A stretch of 64,000 nt of DNA from Olsenella sp. An293 (lineage in GTDB: Bacteria; Actinomycetota; Coriobacteriia; Coriobacteriales; Atopobiaceae). Below the pieces are notes generated by a model. It was not told the origin of the DNA, did not search any database, and saw only the letters and a program-made list of their open reading frames with translations. A program made the translations under genes and the position numbers. This document shows positions 17,399 to 25,328 of this stretch, in pieces. The stretch lies in the NCBI RefSeq assembly GCF_002159495.1, contig NZ_NFIT01000012.1, positions 1 through 64,000 on the forward strand. Reading direction: 5' to 3'. The first letter of the stretch is position 1. Each line of letters opens with the position of its first letter.

Positions 17399-18890
17399 CT
17401 TTGGCGGATCCGGCTCGCCCGCGCCCGGCGTCGCCGGTGCCCGCCCGGGCGGCGCCCCTGCGGGCGGTCGCCTCGTCCTCGCCGCACCACTTGCGGCGGT
17501 ACTCCCACGGCTCCAGCAGGCCCGCCGCGACCTCGTCCATGTCCTGGCGCTTCTCCGCCGTCGTGTCCGTGATGATGCTGTCGTCGAACGTGACGCGCAC
17601 GAGCCCCTCGTCGGGCAGCCCCACGCCGAGCCTGCGCTCGGCCGCGAGCAGCGCGCGGCAGATGCCCGCGATCGCGCCCTCGAGCGCGTGCTCGTGGCGG
17701 CGGATGTTGCGCATCAGCGCCGAGTTGTCAGCCGACACCTCCGTGGCCGTCTTCACGTACCCCACGTTCTCGAGGTCGAAGTAGTTGATGCCGAAGCCGC
17801 AGAGGTCCCCGAGCGTCTGCAGCGCGACCCTGAACGCCCGCGCCTGCGCCTCGGTGCGCAGCGTCGGCGCGAACTCGTGGATCGTGTCCTCCGTGCTCAT
17901 GACCTTCCGGAACACCGTGCAGTCCTGGCGCCCGAAGGGGATGGAGACCTTGCCACCCTTGCCGTCGCGCTCCGTATCGAACATCACGTCCGAGAGGAAC
18001 ACGCGCATCTTCCCGTTGTCGATCTCCGACATCATCGCGTCGTAGCACAAATCGACCGCCTGGATGGCGTCCACAGCATCGGCGAACACCGACTGCCCGT
18101 ACGGTGACATGTCCACGCGCGTGTTGTCGATGGCCGGCTTGACGATCGAGAAGGTCGGCCACGACGAGCCCGTATCGTACACCGGGCACACGCCCTCCGG
18201 CTCGACGCGGTTCCCGTCGCGATCGAAGCAGGCCGTCACGATTCGGTACGTGCCCTCGCTTTCATCGTCAGTTAGGCGAGAAGGACCCGCCGCCGAAGCC
18301 CCTCCAGATGATTCGCCTGGCGAGAAGAGCGCGTCCGCAGCACCCTTCAGGTGCAGCTGCACCTGGTCGACCGCGCGCCCGCGCCAGAACGCCCTCGTCA
18401 CGAACGCGCACTCGGTGACGCCCTCCTCGTCCCACGTGAGCGGCACCACCATCCGCGCGTCGTAGCGCCTCACCCGCACCTCGCCCGAGCCCGCGTCCAC
18501 CCACAGGGCGAACGCCCCGGTCCCCAGGCCGAACGCCCGCACCACGCACTCCTGCGCGCTCGCGAGAAACCCCGTCCGAGCCATCCACGCCGCGAGCCAG
18601 TCCGTGCAAGCCTGCTCGTCGCACGCCACCTGCGTCCTGTCGTTCAGCAGCAGCGACCCCCACTCCCGACAGACCCTCATGGCGGGATGAATGGAACGCC
18701 GATGCACCTCGTACACGCGCCCCATCCCGTCGGTGTCCCGGTAGTCGTAGAAGTCCCCGAGCGCCCGCATCCACCTGTCCCACGCCCGTATGTGCGGCTC
18801 CATGTCCTCCAGCGGAAGCGTAAACCCCAGCCCCCGCAGCCACGCCCTCACATGCTCCGGCACCCAGTACTCGTCATCGCTCACGCCCAT
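17382..18890 (-). CDS. Phage portal protein (SPP1 gp6-like) with replaced C-terminus
   Basis: 502 aa from ATG 18890 (AGGTGAG ahead). Typical portal features: an N-terminal helical part with RRSIHPAMRVCREWGSLLLN, the wing segment GAFALWVDAGSGEVRV, the stem region VFADAVDAIQAVDLCYDAMM and the crown-side TEVSADNSALMRNIRRHEHA. The last five to seven residues (AKEALQF) are encoded by the low-GC segment that starts at ~17400, so the native C-terminus was cut by that insertion. The gene that usually follows portal (a MuF/gp7-type minor head protein) is missing. Confidence 0.85.
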   Translation of the reverse strand: MGVSDDEYWVPEHVRAWLRGLGFTLPLEDMEPHIRAWDRWMRALGDFYDYRDTDGMGRVYEVHRRSIHPAMRVCREWGSLLLNDRTQVACDEQACTDWLAAWMARTGFLASAQECVVRAFGLGTGAFALWVDAGSGEVRVRRYDARMVVPLTWDEEGVTECAFVTRAFWRGRAVDQVQLHLKGAADALFSPGESSGGASAAGPSRLTDDESEGTYRIVTACFDRDGNRVEPEGVCPVYDTGSSWPTFSIVKPAIDNTRVDMSPYGQSVFADAVDAIQAVDLCYDAMMSEIDNGKMRVFLSDVMFDTERDGKGGKVSIPFGRQDCTVFRKVMSTEDTIHEFAPTLRTEAQARAFRVALQTLGDLCGFGINYFDLENVGYVKTATEVSADNSALMRNIRRHEHALEGAIAGICRALLAAERRLGVGLPDEGLVRVTFDDSIITDTTAEKRQDMDEVAAGLLEPWEYRRKWCGEDEATARRGAARAGTGDAGRGRAGSAKEALQF

Positions 18891-19162
18891 GGGCTCACCT
18901 CCCCGCCTCGTCCGAACACGCCCATTGAACCCGCCCGTCACAAAGGGCAAAGAACAAAGAGCGCCAGGCGAGAAGAACGTTCGAGATTCAGTAGCCAACT
19001 GAATTGCGCTCTAGGCGAGAAGAACGCCCGAGCACGCACCGCCACCAGCGGTTTTGCACATTCCCGCGAGAACTTGTCGATAACATCCCGGCGCTCCGCG
19101 CGAAGCGTTGCCCCGTGTTCCAAAGCGTCTCATGCCGAGAAGAACGCCCGGAGGCCCCAATG

Positions 19163-19192
19163 TGGAAAACTCCCGCATGCCGCCCGTATAAT
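19163..19192 (+). promoter_or_regulatory. Candidate promoter with consensus TATAAT
   Basis: TATAAT at 19187-19192 with a weak -35 (TGGAAA, 19163-19168; 18-bp spacer) on the plus strand, antisense to the late operon. No ORF follows. Confidence 0.4.
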
Positions 19193-19215
19193 GGCCACAC
19201 GGGACGGCGCGCTGC

Positions 19216-19235
19216 CCTCCACAACTGGAGGTTTT
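19216..19235 (+). terminator. Small intrinsic terminator close after the candidate promoter
   Basis: CCTCCA-CAAC-TGGAGG followed by TTTT. It lies only ~25 bp beyond the TATAAT, so a transcript would be roughly 35 nt. Confidence 0.4.
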
Positions 19236-19348
19236 CGGCGCCGCCCCGCGATTATGTCGAGGACTCCGCCCGCAGCCAACCTGCGCTCACGCACGTCTCG
19301 CTCTTCGTTCTCACGTTTATTTAGCTGCCGAGAAGAACGCTCGCGTCG

Positions 19349-20626
19349 TCAACCCCTCAGCACATCGTCCATCATCGCGTAGCGCACCGCGTCGATGCTG
19401 TGGTCGTTGCCGTCCGGGATCTCGTCGACCCACGTGCCGTCCCGGTCGCGGTCGTACTCCTTGAGGCGGAACTCCTCGTAGGCCAGGGGCGCCCGCTCAG
19501 GGTCGATGCAGATCTCCCGAAGCCCCGCCAGCCACTCGTAGGACAGCCTGCGCATGTTCGACTTCCTCGCCGGCCGTACCCGCAGCCCCGCGTCGCGCCG
19601 CCACACGGCCATGCTCTGCTTGCCGTCCGGCGTGTCGTCGCACCACACCAGCTCGTCGTGCAGGTAGGCGTCCTCGCCGGGCCTGTCGGCGTAGGTGAGC
19701 GCCGAGACCACCATCGCCGCCGTCTCCGAGGGCGTCTTCCTGTTCGCCGAGAGCTCCTCGAAGATCGTGAGCCTCCTCTCGCCGGGTTCCCACCCGCAGC
19801 GCACGAAGCGCCACGGGTCCGGGAACCAGCCCCAGTCCACGCCGCACCGCGTGCGCGAGAAGCCCCGGCACGCCGCGTCGGACAGGCGCGCCGAGACCAC
19901 GTTGTTGAACACGCTGCCGCCAGTCCCCGTGACCTCGCCCAGGTACTCCGAGCGCCACGCCTGCTCGTCCACCTCGCGCAGGTACTCCGCCTCCTCCACG
20001 AAGGGCCCGCCCAGCCACTCCGGGTGGCTCTCGATCACGTCGAGGTACGAGCTCTGACGAACCAGCGTGTCAGCCCGCCGCTCGCGCTCCAGCTTCTCGC
20101 GGTTCACCCAGCTCCAGAGCGTCCGGGGCGGGTTGTAGCTGTAGAAGATCCAGAAGTCCTCGCCGCCGCGCCTGAGCGAGTTCAGGATCGAGCGCACCGC
20201 GTCGATGCCGTCGAACTGGTCGAGCTCCTCGAACCACGTCACTGCGCAGTACCCGCGCGTGAACTTCACGCCCTTGAGCTTGAGCGGGTCGTCCGCTCCT
20301 CTGAACACGATGCGCTGCCCCGTGGGCAGGTACGTTATCTCCATCGGCGAGATGCGCGCCCGGAACCACGCGTCGAGCCCCAGCGCCGCGATCGCCCACG
20401 TCACCTGCTGGAACACCGAGTCGCGCAGCGTGTTCGAGAATCTGCGCACCACCACCGCGTTCGCCTCCGGGTGCGCCAGGAGGAGAAGGACGATGCACAC
20501 GCTGATGAACGAGCTCTTCGTGGAGCCGCGCCCGCCGTGCAGCCAGTAGTGCGTGTGCCCGTGGGCCATCACGTCGCCGAGCACGTCGTGAAAGCGCGGG
20601 ATGACGAGCGAGGAGGCGTCAACCAT
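19349..20626 (-). CDS. Phage terminase large subunit
   Basis: 425 aa from ATG 20626, overlapping the end of TerS by 8 bp. The packaging ATPase has Walker A LHGGRGSTKSSF (~residue 33) and Walker B VTWFEELDQFD. The C-terminal RNase-H-like nuclease is seen in CGVDWGWFPDPWRFV and the late DGNDHSIDAVRYAM aspartate. It cleaves concatemers and pumps DNA into the prohead. The frame is open upstream but lacks homology features there. A ~460-bp repeat-filled gap to the portal gene is abnormal for this pair. Confidence 0.9.
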   Translation of the reverse strand: MVDASSLVIPRFHDVLGDVMAHGHTHYWLHGGRGSTKSSFISVCIVLLLLAHPEANAVVVRRFSNTLRDSVFQQVTWAIAALGLDAWFRARISPMEITYLPTGQRIVFRGADDPLKLKGVKFTRGYCAVTWFEELDQFDGIDAVRSILNSLRRGGEDFWIFYSYNPPRTLWSWVNREKLERERRADTLVRQSSYLDVIESHPEWLGGPFVEEAEYLREVDEQAWRSEYLGEVTGTGGSVFNNVVSARLSDAACRGFSRTRCGVDWGWFPDPWRFVRCGWEPGERRLTIFEELSANRKTPSETAAMVVSALTYADRPGEDAYLHDELVWCDDTPDGKQSMAVWRRDAGLRVRPARKSNMRRLSYEWLAGLREICIDPERAPLAYEEFRLKEYDRDRDGTWVDEIPDGNDHSIDAVRYAMMDDVLRG

Positions 20627-21047
20627 CGGCGCGCTCCTCGCCGAGCCCGTCAAGCGGCAGCGTCTGCTGCACCGGCTGCGCCACCACGCCGAGCACGATC
20701 CTCGGCGCGGCGTCCGCCTTGGCATCATCGCGCTGGCGATCCGCCTTGCCGAACTCGTCGGGGTACTTGCGCTCGAGCAGCCACGCCGCCGCCGTCCAGT
20801 ACTGGTTTCTCGCCAGCGCCGCCGAGCGGATGGTCGTGAGCAGCGTCCGCTTGAACGCGCTCTCCTCCTTTTTTAGTCCCTCGCTTAACTCGCGCTGCAG
20901 CTTGTTCTTCGGCTCGCCGATCCAGCGATAGAACGTCGACTCGTGAATCCCCAGCGCGCACACGATGTCACCATTGGAGAGGCCGTCCGCCTTGAGGCGG
21001 ATCGCCTCGTCAACCATCTCCTGCGTCAGCTTCGGACGCCTCGCCAT
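20619..21047 (-). CDS. Phage terminase small subunit
   Basis: 142 aa. It has an N-terminal helix-turn-helix (MARRPKLTQEMVDEAIRLKA, GLSNGDIVCALGIHESTFYRWI), as in DNA-recognising terminase small subunits, followed by helices for oligomerisation (ALARNQYWTAAAWLLERKYP). Two Met/Val codons precede ATG 21047, which best fits the GGGGGTG ribosome-binding site. It sits directly before TerL with an 8-bp overlap. Confidence 0.85.
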   Translation of the reverse strand: MARRPKLTQEMVDEAIRLKADGLSNGDIVCALGIHESTFYRWIGEPKNKLQRELSEGLKKEESAFKRTLLTTIRSAALARNQYWTAAAWLLERKYPDEFGKADRQRDDAKADAAPRIVLGVVAQPVQQTLPLDGLGEERADG

Positions 21048-21119
21048 GCGCATCACCCCCGCGAAAGTCGATAGAACCTCTCACGGTGGATTCTCCGGGC
21101 GCGTCACAAAAGGAGGGAA

Positions 21120-21160
21120 AGGCACCCGGCCGCCCGTGAATTAACCCGGGCAGGGTGCCT
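21120..21160. other. Stable two-part hairpin upstream of the terminase genes
   Basis: Outer arms AGGCACCC/GGGTGCCT and inner arms GCCCG/CGGGC in the 260-bp gap between TerS and the zinc-ribbon gene. A smaller hairpin, GTGCCT/AGGCAC, lies at ~21202-21224. No U-tract follows, so a leader structure, a cos-like site or a packaging element are all possible. No gene is seen in 21048-21309. Confidence 0.45.
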
Positions 21161-21309
21161 CTCCTCGCTACGAGGCCGTGTCCCGTCATCTCTGTCGGGG
21201 CGTGCCTCGCGATTTGCAGGCACACGCGCCGACTTTTCCTGATCGGAACGCTGCCTGTCTGGCGTGGGCCTCGGTTCCTCACCCAGGTGCACGCCCGCTA
21301 TCTACCATT

Positions 21310-21723
21310 CTAACCCTTCCGCCCCCGCTTCCCCTTGAGCCCGTACTTCCTGCACAGCCGGCTGTTCCGCTGCCGCATCATGTCCCGCTCGCGCCGCACG
21401 TCGGCGAGCTCGGCGGACTCCTCGCACGCCGCCCGCTCGCGCTCCAGCTGCTCGTTGAAGGCGCGCTCCTGCTCCAGGTGGTAGCGCTCGGTGCACAGCG
21501 GGCACATCCCCGTCTGCCGGTTGATCTTCACGCCCACGGCCCCGCACGAGGGGCACACCGTCTGGACGGCGAGCGAGCAGTGGATCCGGCTCGCCCGCAT
21601 CTCCACGGCCCGCACCGAGTGGCGCACTCCGCAGCGCCGCTCGATCTCGGCGGCGGCGTAGGCGGCCCCCCGGAAGCTCACCTCGCGCAGGACGTCGTCC
21701 TGCTCCTCGGTCCACCAGCTCAT
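21310..21723 (-). CDS. Phage zinc-ribbon / SANT-like DNA-binding protein
   Basis: 137 aa from ATG 21723. Residues 1-~45 (MSWWTEEQDDVLREV, AAAEIERRCGVRHSVRAVEMRA) resemble a Myb/SANT-type helix bundle. A zinc ribbon CPSCGAVGVKINRQTGMCPLC with two CxxC knuckles follows at ~58-78. Then comes a charged coiled coil (~80-120) and a basic tail (KYGLKGKRGRKG). Proteins with this architecture occur between the replication and packaging genes of Gram-positive phages and may be late regulators; the role here is inferred. Confidence 0.75.
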   Translation of the reverse strand: MSWWTEEQDDVLREVSFRGAAYAAAEIERRCGVRHSVRAVEMRASRIHCSLAVQTVCPSCGAVGVKINRQTGMCPLCTERYHLEQERAFNEQLERERAACEESAELADVRRERDMMRQRNSRLCRKYGLKGKRGRKG

Positions 21724-21742
21724 CGCGCGCACCTCCCTCCGC

Positions 21743-22013
21743 GTCTCAAGCCACCGCACCCGCGCGTCTCGCGCCCGCATGAGACGCCGACCAGCCCCGC
21801 CACCAGCGAGAACGCCGCCCGTCTCAACGTCTCGACCGAAACCGCGCCCAAGGCCCCCGCCCGCGCGTGCGCGCGCCCGCGCCCGCCCGCGCGCGACGTC
21901 CCCTCATGTCTCGTCCCCGTCAAGACGTTGAGACATGAGGAGGGGACGCGCACCCTCACCAGCCGCCAGGGGCGTCTCGACCCGTGTCTCAGCATGGCCC
22001 GCCCCCTTGAGAC
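21743..22013. repeat. Ten-site GTCTC/GAGAC iteron-like cluster (candidate phage origin)
   Basis: GTCTC occurs on the plus strand at 21743, 21766, 21821, 21829, 21908, 21974 and 21986, and its complement GAGAC at 21781, 21930 and 22009. Ten sites in 271 bp compares with about one expected by chance. Several extend to CGTCTCAAC or TTGAGACG, and CATGTCTC/GAGACATG (21905-21937) forms a 33-bp inverted repeat. The cluster covers the 3' end of the primase-helicase gene and the 260-bp gap behind it. Confidence 0.6.
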
Positions 22014-24715
22014 GGCGCCACCGAGGGAGGCGCGCCCGCCGAGCGCTCGAGCATGGCCTCGAGCGCCGCGTTGTCCACGCACACGCAGTACACCCGCGAG
22101 TCGCCGAAGCGCTTCTGCCGCGTGAAACCGCGCCCGGAGCCCGGCAGCAGCACGCCCTCGTCGGCCATGCGCCTGAGCGTCTTCTGCCGGTCGAAGTTGG
22201 CGCCCGCGAGCGCCTGGTCGAGCACGGACGAGAATACCCACCAGCAGAACCCCGGCCGGTCGCGGTACTGCTCCACCGACCCCCAGCGCTCGAGCCGGTC
22301 CATCTCCGCCGAGCTCTCGAAGTGCAGGCGGTTGCGCACCAGCCACTCGGCCACGAACTGGATCGCCTTCACGTCGGTGTCGCCGCCGTCCGCGCCCGTG
22401 GCGTTCACGAGCGCCCAGCGCGCCATCAGCATCGCGCCCTCCAGGCACGCCGCCCAGTCGCTGCCCGGCGCGAACACGTAGAACTGCGCGAGGGCGTCGG
22501 CGAGCGCGAGCAGCGCCACGTTGTCCGCCTGCGGGTGCCCGCCGGCGGCGGCGCACACGGCGTCGCGCACGGAGGAGAACTGCCCCGCGTAGAAGGCGGC
22601 GTCGTTTCGCCGAAGCGCGGCCACGTAGGCGCGCCCGGCGGTGCCGTGCTGCGCGGAGACGAGGTGGTGCATCGCCTGGGCGGCGCGCACGTCCTCGAAG
22701 GGCTCCGCGCAGAGCTCGAGGGTGCGGTTCGCCGCGCCCTGCTGGGTTGACGACCCAACGATGGGGATCTCGCCCGTGGCTATCGTGAGGCAGCGCCACG
22801 AGCCCGCCCGCATCATCGTGCGGTCGCTGTTGAGCGCCCCGCGCTCGTGCCCGAGCGAGAGCGAGTAGAGCAGGTCCTCCACGACCTGCCGCTTGCCCGC
22901 CTGGCCGCCCACGGCGCCCTTGCTCTGCAGCTCGTCGATGATCACGGGTATGTCGTGCAAAAGGGCCGCCGCGCGCACGATGCTCTTGGGCGTGTCGGCG
23001 AAGGTGCGGAAGTAGCTGTCCGCGCCCTCGGTGGGGTCGCCCCACACGCTGCCCGCGGCCTTGAGGGTCGGCGTCTTGCCGGAGCGCGAGCGCCCCCAGA
23101 GGTACACGATGAAGGTCTGCACGCCCAGGAGAGACACCAGCGGGGAGGCGAAGCTCGCCGCAAGCACGCAGCGGAACGCCATGGAGGCGGCCCGCGCCGG
23201 CGCGACGCCCTCCACCCACGCCGCGAGCGCGCCCGCGGGCTCCATGAAGGGGCGCGCCTTCACCGCCTCGTCCGGGCTGGGGTCGAAGCGCACGCCGCCC
23301 TCGCCCAGGTCGTAGGGCATGAAGGCGGAGAGCGGGCCGTCCGCCCACCCCAGGTGCACGACGCTCCTCGCGCGCGGACGCGCCCATCCGTAGCGGCGCT
23401 CAACGTCGGTCAGGTAGCGCACGACGTCCTTGGCGTTGGCCGAGGACACGTTGGCGCCCAGCGGCGCGAGCGCGCCGATCACCTTGCTCTGGTTGAGCAG
23501 CACCTCGCGGTCGAGCGCCCGCTCGCGCACGCCGCCGGGCACCGTCACGCGCACGAGGGCGCGCACGTCGCCGGTGTCCACGTCCACGAGGTCGGCCGCC
23601 ACCCAGGGCGCCGTCGAGGTCACGGAGCGCGTGGGCTCGCCGTCGCGGTCGCACGTCCAGAGCCTCCCGCGCGCGTCGACCATCCACCCCTCCACAGAGG
23701 GCGCCGTCTCGAAGTCCGGCGCCTCCTCGTCCGGGGATACCCCTTCGTCCGTGCCCGGCGCAGAGGTCGAACACATGTTCCTATCATTGACGCGAGAGGT
23801 GCGCGCGGGGCGAGAGGGACGTGCGGCCCTCGGCCGGTAGAACTCCGTGCAGCCCTCTATCGCCCGCTCTATCGTCTGCGCCCCGTAGGTGGTGCCGCCT
23901 CGCCTGCTGTCCCACTTGTCGCGCATGAGGCCGCTCCTGCGGAAGATCCGGTCCATGCGCGCGGCGTCGCCAGCACACCAGAACGCGAGGTGCGAGCACA
24001 GCGCCATGTCCGCCGCCGAGCGGTCGCCGCCCTGCGCCGAGCAGTCGCCCGCCATGAGGGCGCGGATCGCGCCCCCGCTGCGGGAGGCGTACATGCGCCC
24101 CAGCAGCTCCTCGTCGTCCACGCCGACACCGGCCGCCGGCGCCTCCGAGAGCGTCGGCTGAGCGGCGGCCCGCTCCGGCTCGATCCAGGTGCGGTAAGCC
24201 CTCTCGACCACGCCGGGGTTCGCGCTCACCGCGCCGTGCCCCTCGAACACCATTCCCGTCACCGTGAAGTACCGGTCGTGGTCGTACATCTCCACCACGC
24301 GCCCGCCGGGCTGCCCCTTGCGCGAGCGCTCGGCGCCCTGGGGCTTCGCGCCCCTGAAGATCAGGTGCAGCCCGTCGCCGGACGGCGAGACCTCCGTGTA
24401 GGTCCCGGCCTCCTCGACCACCCAGCGGTACGCGGGGTCGAGCACGCCATCCGAAATCACGTGGTCGAGGTCGAGCCCCGTGAACGCGCGGTCCGGCCCG
24501 AAGACGAACCCCACGCCGTCGCAGCGCCAGCGCGCCACCGCAGCCACGGCCTCCTCGAAGGTCGCCCAGGTCGCCGGGTCCGTGCTCTTGGCCATGCGCC
24601 CGGTATGGGCGTCAACGGGCAGCTTCGTCGCCCTGCCGTTGCGCTCCTCGCGCCGCCAGCACACCCAGCGCGGCTCGCGGCGCAGCTCCGCCGGCACGCC
24701 CCTCAGGTCAGCCAT
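21989..24715 (-). CDS. Phage primase-helicase (PrimPol-like N-terminus, DUF927 helicase)
   Basis: 908 aa. Residues 1-~170 resemble the PrimPol module of NrS-1-type polymerases: WVCWRREERNGRATKLPVD, GVGFVFGPDRAFTGLDLDHV with the catalytic DLD, and the conserved SPSGDGLHLIF. A helix bundle (~200-290) contains GDRSAADMALCSHLAFW and IFRRSGLMRDKW. The C-terminal half is a DUF927-type SF3-like ATPase with Walker A LWGRSRSGKTPTLKAAGSVW and IPVIIDELQSKGAVGGQ. It should prime and unwind phage DNA. The reading frame is intact. The iteron-like cluster at its 3' end may be the template site. Confidence 0.88.
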   Translation of the reverse strand: MADLRGVPAELRREPRWVCWRREERNGRATKLPVDAHTGRMAKSTDPATWATFEEAVAAVARWRCDGVGFVFGPDRAFTGLDLDHVISDGVLDPAYRWVVEEAGTYTEVSPSGDGLHLIFRGAKPQGAERSRKGQPGGRVVEMYDHDRYFTVTGMVFEGHGAVSANPGVVERAYRTWIEPERAAAQPTLSEAPAAGVGVDDEELLGRMYASRSGGAIRALMAGDCSAQGGDRSAADMALCSHLAFWCAGDAARMDRIFRRSGLMRDKWDSRRGGTTYGAQTIERAIEGCTEFYRPRAARPSRPARTSRVNDRNMCSTSAPGTDEGVSPDEEAPDFETAPSVEGWMVDARGRLWTCDRDGEPTRSVTSTAPWVAADLVDVDTGDVRALVRVTVPGGVRERALDREVLLNQSKVIGALAPLGANVSSANAKDVVRYLTDVERRYGWARPRARSVVHLGWADGPLSAFMPYDLGEGGVRFDPSPDEAVKARPFMEPAGALAAWVEGVAPARAASMAFRCVLAASFASPLVSLLGVQTFIVYLWGRSRSGKTPTLKAAGSVWGDPTEGADSYFRTFADTPKSIVRAAALLHDIPVIIDELQSKGAVGGQAGKRQVVEDLLYSLSLGHERGALNSDRTMMRAGSWRCLTIATGEIPIVGSSTQQGAANRTLELCAEPFEDVRAAQAMHHLVSAQHGTAGRAYVAALRRNDAAFYAGQFSSVRDAVCAAAGGHPQADNVALLALADALAQFYVFAPGSDWAACLEGAMLMARWALVNATGADGGDTDVKAIQFVAEWLVRNRLHFESSAEMDRLERWGSVEQYRDRPGFCWWVFSSVLDQALAGANFDRQKTLRRMADEGVLLPGSGRGFTRQKRFGDSRVYCVCVDNAALEAMLERSAGAPPSVAPSQGGGPC

Positions 24716-24840
24716 GGGAGCGCACCCCCTCGGAAACTCCGCGCGCGTGCGCTACACTGTGCCCCGCGATTCCGGCCAGGGATTCGCACTGGGCGGGCGC
24801 GGCGGCAACCGCGCCCGTCCGCTCTCGCGGGGCGGCGCGC

Positions 24841-25050
24841 CTACTCCCTCTTCCCACCGTCATACGACGTCCCCCTGCTCGCGTTCGGGAACACCACGTC
24901 GCGGCAGATGCGCCAGCGCCCGTTCACCTTGTCGGCCGGGATCCTGCCCTCGATGATGCCCCTCCTGATCGACCCCACGTGCTCGCCCGTCACCTGCGCG
25001 AGCTCGCTCGGCGTCATGAACAGCGGCACGTCCTCGAACCTCGCCTTCAT
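24841..25050 (-). CDS. Excisionase-like helix-turn-helix protein
   Basis: 69 aa from ATG 25050: VPLFMTPSELAQVTGEHVGS followed by IRRGIIEGRIPADKVNGRWRI, the standard MerR-like/excisionase layout (HTH and beta-wing ending in the Arg-Trp-Arg-Ile strand). It is the first gene of the leftward early operon, divergent from the repressor, which is where Xis or a Cro-like protein is expected. A longer frame upstream lacks motifs and covers the operator region. Confidence 0.75.
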   Translation of the reverse strand: MKARFEDVPLFMTPSELAQVTGEHVGSIRRGIIEGRIPADKVNGRWRICRDVVFPNASRGTSYDGGKRE

Positions 25051-25164
25051 CGCTTCTCTCGCCTTCCCCTCTGTCTCCTCGGTTGGCTCTGGACCGGGCG
25101 CGCGGCGCGGCGGTGCCACGTGGTGGGCCGCCGCCTCCCCGCGCAGCCGTAGAATATCACAGCA

Positions 25165-25183
25165 AATCTCACGGCGTGAGATT
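25165..25183. promoter_or_regulatory. Perfect operator palindrome between the lytic and lysogenic genes
   Basis: AATCTCAC-GGC-GTGAGATT, 8-bp arms, centrally placed in the AT-richer 280-bp divergent region between the excisionase-like gene and the repressor. The sequence TAGAAT (~25201), suitable as a -10, lies just to the right; ATATTCT on the minus strand lies just to the left. It is the likely binding site of the 25329 repressor. Confidence 0.7.
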
Positions 25184-25328
25184 GTTAGCGCTATTTGGTG
25201 TAGAATGGTGTTGTTCGGTTGTTCAGATTGTCGCTGAGTGCTATCTTCTGTTGCATAGTGTTGCGCCCTTCCAGTCAGGTGGGGCAACGCACCGCCACAG
25301 AACGCACACAACTCGGGAGGTATGGCAG

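Larger units (their letters stand above)
18967..19339 (+). repeat. Four spaced GSCGAGAAGAACG motifs in the portal-terminase gap
   Basis: Copies at 18967-18979, 19014-19026, 19134-19146 and 19327-19339, all on the plus strand, separated by 34, 107 and 180 bp of unrelated sequence. The ~460-bp gap between the TerL stop and portal start carries no gene; a genuine phage operon would normally have only a few bases here. Confidence 0.8.

Noticed and set aside
18971-18983. GAACGTTC as an SOS box
   Set aside because: The two half-sites touch with no 4-bp spacer, and the match derives from the repeated GAGAAGAACG motif.
21120-21224. Possible tRNA-like structure
   Set aside because: Two hairpins but no T-loop GTTCRA, no anticodon stem of the right geometry and no CCA end.
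22847-25237. 796-codon frame antisense to the primase-helicase
   Set aside because: Arg/Ala/Pro-rich shadow of a gene with clear motifs; no start site or homology pattern.
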